DNA of 64,000 nucleotides. Source: Scylla paramamosain. Its lineage: Eukaryota > Arthropoda > Malacostraca > Decapoda > Portunidae. Every line of letters starts with the position of its first letter. The first letter of the stretch is position 1. Both the position numbers and the translations under genes were made by a program. The notes beneath the pieces were generated by a model. The model searched no databases, had not been told where the DNA came from, and saw only the letters and a program-made list of their open reading frames with translations. The stretch covers positions 362,501-426,500 of the forward strand of contig NW_026973727.1 in the NCBI RefSeq assembly GCF_035594125.1. The letters run 5' to 3'. This document shows, in pieces, positions 58,316 through 64,000 of this stretch.

Positions 58316-58440
58316 AGTGAGTGAGGCAGGATGAGTCTGATGGGTGCTTAGGCTGAGAGTCACGCCGCTGGGTCAGTGAGGGGTACGGCCGGCAGTATGG
58401 TGACTCCTACGGCGGCGGTAGGTACAGCTAAGGTGGTCAT
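58316..58440 (+). other. Exon-like segment with Gly/Tyr-rich frame
   Basis: A good acceptor (ATTTTCTTTGCAG) precedes a segment whose third frame reads VSEGYGRQYGDSYGGGRYS and then TAA. This looks like the C-terminal tail of a glycine-rich RNA-binding protein. The same stretch in another frame is open to a stop at 58,441. No upstream partner exon was found; it could also be 5' untranslated sequence of the downstream gene. Confidence 0.3.
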
Positions 58441-58554
58441 GTAAAAAAATCAAATAACCAGCAAAGGAAAGTAGAATAATTGCTTAAAAACTCAATAAAT
58501 ATGGTGAAAAGTAATGAGAGTTTTGGGAATAAGGTGGTAATCCTTGCTTAGTAA

Positions 58555-58680
58555 TTTCCAGACACTGACTGCTTGTTTCTGGGCAGAGTGTGATGCCTTA
58601 TCAAGTTGTTACGTACAGAATGAAGGGACCGCCACTGAGACTAATGAACAGAATTAATCTTAACCTAACGCAAACATCAA
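58555..58680 (+). repeat. Dispersed repeat, second copy
   Basis: Aligns with 25,405-25,520 (GTTTCTGGGCAGAGTGTGAT and GAATGAAGGGACCGCCACTG words, ending CTTAACCTAACG). Confidence 0.6.
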
Positions 58681-58844
58681 AAACACTAGTGCTGTTTCAT
58701 CATTATCCAAAAAATAATCAAATAACCAGCAAGAAAAAAAAAAGGCTTAAAATCAACAAAATAAGACAAAAAAGTAAAGAAAATTCATAAAAGACAACAG
58801 GAGACAATTTCTTTATGTTCAATGATTCAAAACTTCCCAAACCT

Positions 58845-58845
<1 letters not shown>

Positions 58846-58915
<70 letters not shown>
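58846..58915. repeat. (ATT)n microsatellite
   Basis: About 70 bp of ATT, 27 bp before the acceptor of the first identified exon of the plus-strand gene. Confidence 0.95.
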
Positions 58916-58916
<1 letters not shown>

Positions 58917-58942
58917 GTCATTAAAAACCTCCTCCTTTTCAG

Positions 58943-59161
58943 GTCATCACAGGAGTACTCATGTGACAGGAGCAGCAGTTGGGGGGCGGTCACAGGGGAG
59001 GGGGCTGATGGCGAAACCATGGGAGGGGGAGATGGTGCCGGGGAGTGGCAGGGTGGCCGGCCTTATGCTGCAGGGGACGGCCGCTGCTCCGGACATCATG
59101 GCGTATGGATAACCTGGAGTCCGAAGTGGCACTTAATATTCTCAATGCTGTGGTGACTAAT
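58943..59161 (+). CDS. Unrecognised Gly/Arg-rich protein gene, first coding exon
   Basis: Acceptor CCTCCTTTTCAG, donor AAT|GTAAGT. Coding begins at ATG 59,105: MDNLESEVALNILNAVVTN, 19 codons, phase 0 out. The 162 nt before it are leader sequence with an upstream ORF (ATG 59,009) whose TAA overlaps the main ATG. I do not recognise the protein. Joined with the three exons below it gives about 206 codons. The phases agree at every junction, which is the main evidence for the gene. Confidence 0.55.
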
Positions 59162-59669
59162 GTAAGTCTGGAGGGGGAGTGGGGGGTGGCCTAGAGTGTG
59201 TTATGTAAGTGTGTGTGTGTGGGGGGCAGTCAGTGTTAGGGTGTTGACCAGTGTGGGTGTGGAGGTGGTGGTGTGTTGGGTGTTGGTGCCTTGGAGTGTG
59301 TTGCATAAAGGTTGGGGGTTAAGCTTGGTCGTTGTAGGTGATGTTATGGTAATTGTGGGTCTGTTTGATGATCTTATTTAAGTATCAAGGTATATTTTTT
59401 TATTCATTGATATTCTGTCTATTTCTTTATTTTTTATTTAGTTTTATTTATTTATTTATTTATTCTTTTTTTCATTTTCACAACTTTAAGGAAGAATTGA
59501 ATGTTTTCTTGGTTTTTCTCAACAAACAACGAGTCAGAATGAAAATGGCATTGCATCACGATATATCCTGTTCATTATTACTTTTCAAACCATATCTTTG
59601 CATCAGCCTAAATGTTTCTGGTTTTCTTTCCTCTTGTGCATCTGTTTCCTTCTTTCCCTCTCCTCTCAG

Positions 59670-59702
59670 CTAACAGAGGTCGTCTTGCATAGGCTGGGTC
59701 AG
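59670..59702 (+). CDS. Same gene, exon 2 (33 nt)
   Basis: Acceptor CCTCTCCTCTCAG, then 11 codons LTEVVLHRLGQ, then donor CAG|GTTCCT (weak). Phase 0 on both sides. It continues the helical, Leu/Val-rich N-terminus begun in exon 1. A microexon with a weak donor is the least certain part of this model. Confidence 0.45.
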
Positions 59703-59799
59703 GTTCCTTGGGTGTGTGGGTTGTAACTCTGTCTCCTCACAGAAAGAAGAGGCACAGTGGTCAAGACAGGGACTGGGAAGGCAGACAGAAGAGGAGGAT

Positions 59800-60235
59800 G
59801 GACTGGATGAGTAACAGCAGTACTAGTAGAAGTAGTAGTAGTGATAGTTTGATCATAGTAGAGATAGCAGTAAAATATCTAGTTGTATTATTAGAAGTAG
59901 TAGCAATAGTAGAAGTAATACCAGTAGTAGAAGTAGCTTGGTCAAAGTAGTAATGGTAATAGTAGTGATAGCAGGATGTTATTTAACTGTATAAAAGAAA
60001 GATTAAATCCATATATAAAACTTATTGGCAGGACCAGTAGCAGCAGCAGTAGTAGTATTAGGAACACCGTGGTCATAATAACAGAAGTAGAACCATAACA
60101 ATTCACTATATAAAACAAAAAGCACCAAACTAATATAGCATCAACAACAACAACAACAGCAACAGTAGCAGTAGTAGTAGTAGTAATAGTAGCAGCAGTA
60201 GTAGTAGTAGTAACAACACTAACTCCAACACTTTA
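59800..60235. repeat. (AGT)n/(AGC)n-rich intronic sequence
   Basis: Imperfect AGT, AGC and AAC triplets scattered at 59,818-59,960, 60,030-60,055 and 60,140-60,215. Confidence 0.8.
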
Positions 60236-60242
60236 CCAACAG

Positions 60243-60598
60243 GACGACCAGTACTATGGGTCTGGCTGTGGCATCCTACCCACCCCCCGGATGCCCCCAT
60301 GCTAACTGCCCTGGCGCGACCCTAACATTGGCCCTGCACACTCCTGGGGTGTGGTGGGGGGCTTTGTACCAGGGCGGCCGGGGCGGGGGCGGGGTAGAGC
60401 AACAGGACTGGGGTACAAGATGAAGAAAACGTTGCCGGCTAAGAAGAAAATAGGAGCTAAGGAGGTTAAGACAAGTGGTGGTGGTGGTGGTGGTGCTGGT
60501 GGTGTGAAACCGAGGATAAGACTGTATCATCAGTCTGATGATATTTTGAATATCAATTATTTAACTTCTGCAACACCTGAGGACAAGACAGGAGCCAG
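60243..60598 (+). pseudogene. Same gene, exon 3 (Gly/Arg-rich), with in-frame TAA
   Basis: Acceptor CTTTACCAACAG, donor AG|GTAGGA, 356 nt (118 codons + 2). It reads DDQYYGSGCGILPTPRMPPC, then TAA (60,303-60,305), then LPWRDPNIGPAHSWGVVGGF, VPGRPGRGRGRATGLGYKMK (AT-hook-like GRGRGR), a Lys-rich segment, a seven-Gly run and KPRIRLYHQSDDILNINYLT. The frame is the same on both sides of the TAA, so it is a point nonsense change, a base error, or a sign that the exon start is wrong. The AT-hook-like stretch suggests a nuclear or DNA-binding role; this is inference. Confidence 0.5.
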
Positions 60599-61305
60599 GT
60601 AGGATGGTCATAGGATGCCAGTTAGATGTGGTGAAGGATGTTTTGTCTGGGAAGGATAATGAGGAAATGAAATTGAGGACAAGACAGGAGCCAGGCAGGA
60701 GGGTCATAGGATGCCAGTTGGATGTGGTGAAGGATGTTTTGTCTGGGAAGGATAATGAGGAAGTGAAATTGAGTTGCTAATCTGTAGATAAAATGATAAA
60801 AGATGAATAAGTGAAATGGAAAAAAAAAAAAAATGTGGTGTTTTGGAATATATAGAACAGTGGGGTTAGTGTGTGTGTGTGTGTGTGTGCTGGGGGGATG
60901 TATCTTTGTTAATTAGAAAGAATATAAGAGATGAATATAATGGTGGGATATATAGCAATTTTTTTTAGTTCAGAAGAAATAAGTTTGGTTTGAGTTTATA
61001 TATGAATGGAAAAAAGGCTAGAAGAGAGAGAGAGAGAGATTTATAATGAACTGGAATGTAAAGCAGTACAAAGCTGTAAAAGAAAGGGATTGTTGTTTAG
61101 TTTAGATTAATTTGTGTAAAGTAGAGAAAAAAAATAATGTGTTTTGAGTTGATGTATCAGTGTAACCTAGAAAATGGAGGAGAAATTATTGTTTCTTTAA
61201 ATTTTATGTCGTAAACTAGAAAATATAAAGTTTTTTTTTTTTTTTTTTCATTCTATAGATCATTATAAATGTGAAAAATTATAGTGGTGTTTTTTTTATA
61301 TTACA

Positions 61306-61454
<149 letters not shown>

Positions 61455-61723
61455 TCCATTGTAAACAAAAAAAAATATAGAAGTAATGTGTTAGATTTTT
61501 TGCTTTGGTACATTAATTTCACAGTTAATCAGTTTATACTTCCTGTTGTCATCCTTGTCCTGTTCAGGGTGTGAGTGGGCCAAGACCTGCCACAACTCTT
61601 CTGCTTGTATGGCAAAAGAAAATAGCAGTTTTTACTCTTGATTTCCACCCCAAGATATTAGTCACTGTATTTGCTGAGAATATTCACCCCAAAAGTTAAA
61701 AATATTAGTCACTGTATTTGTTG

Positions 61724-61881
<158 letters not shown>

Positions 61882-61928
61882 CACTTGTCACCTGTGTGTG
61901 TCTAATGCACCTGTGTGTTTTGTTCCAG

Positions 61929-62103
61929 CTCCTCCCAGAATGAGCCCACACCTGCACCTGAGGACACACCCACACCTGCACCCAAGCCTTCACCCACCCC
62001 CAGCACCCACTCCAGCATCCAGCACAGCCCAGGGGAAGGCCCAGGGCAGGCAGCCAAGGGCCGAGGCAGGGGCAGGGGTGTGGCGTGGGGGAGGAGAGTG
62101 TGA
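61929..62103 (+). CDS. Same gene, last coding exon
   Basis: Acceptor TTTTGTTCCAG. The first base completes the split Ser codon (AG|C) of exon 3. It reads SSQNEPTPAPEDTPTPAPKP, Ser/Pro/His-rich text, then GQAAKGRGRGRGVAWGRRV and TGA at 62,101. The C-terminal RG-repeat tail is typical of RNA- or chromatin-associated proteins, and Arg in such tails is often methylated (family knowledge). Confidence 0.55.
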
Positions 62104-62188
62104 AGTGTGTGGGTTAGGTTTGTATGTGGTACTTTGTCTGGGCTGCTCCATATGTGGGAGAGCTCGGTTGGTGTAGAGATGGATAGAT

Positions 62189-62202
62189 AGATGTGTGTGT
62201 GT

Positions 62203-62263
<61 letters not shown>
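62189..62263. repeat. (GT)n microsatellite
   Basis: About 72 bp of GT in the presumed 3' UTR of the plus-strand gene. Confidence 0.95.
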
Positions 62264-62266
<3 letters not shown>

Positions 62267-62413
62267 GATTTGTACTTCATTCAAGCATCTTTTATTTTTA
62301 CTACTGCTACTATCTTGTTCACTACTGGAAGATTAGTACTAAGATGTGATTCTTGTTATTTTTAAGGGTATTATTCCAATGTTTTTTGTATGATTGCATC
62401 TCATTCCTGTTGT

Positions 62414-62446
<33 letters not shown>

Positions 62447-62854
62447 CAGGCCCCATTGCACAAACTAATGATAAAAAAAACTCACAACCATTCCAAAAAG
62501 TATAAATATGTTAGTTTTGTCAGTAGATTTTGCAAGAAAGGAAATTTGAAATACAGGAGTGTGTGGGAGAGGCAAAGGATATGTAGGACGGCAGATTAGT
62601 GTGTGAAGGATGTGTAGGAGAGGCTGAGGATATCCTGTACACTGTGTCAGGATGGTTAAGGGTGATTTGGAAGGAAGCTAGTGTGTGAAGGATGCATTAG
62701 GTAGGATGTGTAGTAGTGGGTACAATGTGTTAAGAATGATATGTATGTTACAGGAGATAAGGATGTGTATTTTCACCACAAGTATGTGTACAGATTGGTG
62801 TTAACACAGTAGGAAGGTTTGATGAAGCTGGACCATCATTCCTTGTGTTGTCTT

Positions 62855-62860
62855 AATAAA
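62855..62860 (+). terminator. AATAAA polyadenylation signal
   Basis: CTTAATAAATGTATGC followed by a T/C-rich stretch about 25 bp on. A plausible 3' end for the plus-strand gene, giving a 3' UTR of about 770 bp. Confidence 0.45.
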
Positions 62861-63061
62861 TGTATGCAAACTGACTGTAAACTCTCTCTCCTTCTAGTGT
62901 ATTTATCAGCTTTTGGGGTCAAGATGTCACTTTATTTATTTATTTATTTTTTATTGTTATTTTGTTTGTCTTTTTTTTTTTCTTTGTGTTGGACAGTTTA
63001 CGAGTCAGTTCCAGTTTTTGTGACGGTGGATGTGGTTTCTTTCTGTGATGCTTGTCCTTGC
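62861..63061. other. Spacer with (TTTA)n
   Basis: A short TTTATTTATTTATTT stretch and T-runs; nothing else recognised. Confidence 0.45.
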
Positions 63062-63140
63062 CATGCCTTCCTTCCCAGTGACTACCATGTGTAGGCCTGA
63101 TGGCTCCTTGCAGCTTCCCTTTTGTACATCCTTATGTTAC
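63062..63140 (+). mobile_element. CR1-like LINE 3'-end remnant
   Basis: GACTACCATGTGTAGGCCTG, ATGGCTCCTTGCAGCTTCCC and CATCCTTATGTTAC match the tail of the family at 51,360-51,427. About 60 bp are recognisable. Confidence 0.75.
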
Positions 63141-63229
63141 TCCACACTCAGTTTCTCCATGTGTTGACTGTTTTTCTTTTTTTGTGTCTTCCTCCACTTA
63201 TAAATAACACTCAAACTCACACACACACA

Positions 63230-63790
63230 CTTCAGGTATTCTCAGATATTCAGCATTCATTCTTATCTTGCCTTCCTTCACCTACTCACAGCATCTCCAG
63301 GTCTTCACACTCAGCATTCCCCCTCATCTTTCACTCCACACAGTATCCTTCACTCCACACAGCCTGCCCCCTCATCCTTCACTCAGCCTCTTCCCTCGTC
63401 TTTCACTCAGCTTCCCTCCTCATCTCTCAATCCACACAGCCTGCCCCCTCATCCTTCACTCCACACAGCCTGCCCCCTCATCCTTCAGTCAGCCTCTTCC
63501 CTCATCTTTCACTCAGCTTCCCTCCTCATCTCTCAATCCACACAGCCTCCCCCCTCATCCTTCACTCCACACAGCCTGCCCCCTTATCCTTGACTCCTTT
63601 AGTCAGCCTTTTCCCTCATCTTTCACTCAGCTTCCCTCCTCATCTCTCACTGCACACAGCCTGCCTCCCCATCCTTCACTCCTCCACACAGCATCCCTCA
63701 TCTCTCACACCATCCAAGCCTTACACATCCACACCTACATCTACATCTCACACCTGCAGCATCCCTGGAATCACATCAGTGCCCCCAGGT
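63230..63790 (+). repeat. ~109-bp C/T-rich minisatellite
   Basis: CACAGCCTGCCCCCTCATCC recurs at about 63,359, 63,437, 63,468, 63,542 (variant), 63,573 and 63,656, alternating ~31- and ~75-83-bp spacing, i.e. a two-part unit. Two forward frames are open for 170-225 codons at once, as expected of a simple repeat that lacks stops; Ser/Pro/His-rich translations are therefore not taken as a gene. Confidence 0.85.
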
Positions 63791-63952
63791 GACAGGTGAG
63801 CTCTAATTCTATCCATTCTGTTTTTCGTCACCACCACCATCACCACTACCACCAATATTTATGACCTAAATATGCTAATTATACTGTTTGTCATGCGCAT
63901 TTTTAATTGTGGAGTAGGGAAGTTGAAGAATAATTGATTTCATATTAAGAGC

Positions 63953-64000
63953 TAAAGTAAGAATGTAAGAAAATAAGGGCTGGTGCAAGAAAATAATAGG
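63953..64000 (-). mobile_element. CR1-like LINE 3' tail at the window edge
   Basis: The minus strand reads TTTTCTTGCACCAGCCCTTA then TTTTCTTACATTCTTAC, matching the CTTGCAGCTTCCCTTATTTC + TTATGTTCTTA tail of the family. The element would continue beyond the right edge. Confidence 0.6.

Noticed and set aside
63122..63799. 225-codon Ser/Pro/His-rich ORF
   Set aside because: Repeat units total about 109 bp, not a multiple of three, and a second frame is open over the same stretch; simple repeat rather than gene.

Overview
The window is nuclear DNA from an animal. It is most likely a decapod crustacean, probably a crab. The reasons are the extreme load of dinucleotide microsatellites, several crustacean-type LINE families (CR1-like, Jockey/BS-like and an RNase-H-bearing I-group element), tRNA-derived SINEs, and scattered TTAGG/CCTAA motifs of the arthropod telomeric type. 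No bacterial genes, CRISPR arrays or rRNA were seen. The species call is inference.

Layout. 0-3.3 kb is a mosaic of diverged ~1.47-kb duplications with exon-like pieces. 4.0-6.6 kb is a CR1-like LINE relic and 6.7-8.2 kb a decayed BEL/Pao relic. 8.8-10 kb holds a hairpin and a large, nearly perfect inverted repeat. 10.9-17 kb is a purine-rich plus-strand domain with GA/CA tracts, a repeated cassette and a SINE. 17.6-18.7 kb has trinucleotide repeats and a FLYWCH/MULE transposase fragment. 18.7-24.4 kb is a T-rich complex repeat array. 24.6-35.8 kb holds LINEs (CR1-like, Jockey-like, CR1 with an esterase ORF1) between host exons. 37-41 kb has tandem repeats, one of which encodes a 20-23 residue lysine/glutamate repeat. 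40.9-42.2 kb is a complete mariner. 42.2-49.8 kb is a KH-domain gene split by a complete Ty3/Gypsy retrotransposon. 50-57.4 kb holds more LINE relics and a solo LTR. 57.6-63 kb contains a small multi-exon plus-strand gene.

Three host gene models stand out. (1) A minus-strand VWA5A-like gene (VIT plus VWFA domains): seven exons between 53,936 and 25,818 with matching splice phases. Two exons carry in-frame stops, so it may be a pseudogene or contain sequence errors. (2) A minus-strand, apparently single-exon gene for a charged protein with two vigilin-like KH domains, lying inside a 17-kb intron of gene 1. The retrotransposon interrupts it with a 4-bp target duplication (AAGG); the frame is continuous once element and duplication are discounted. 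(3) A plus-strand four-exon gene (59,105-62,103) for a Gly/Arg-rich protein I do not recognise, in phase but with one TAA.

The retrotransposon (LTRs with no difference found by eye, intact gag and pol) and the mariner (perfect 32-bp inverted repeats, TA duplication, intact DD34D transposase) look young. They sit within 1 kb of each other at the KH gene. I see no genuinely new multi-gene system. The most notable structures are the nested insertion locus, the coding minisatellite, the T-rich higher-order array and the large inverted repeat.
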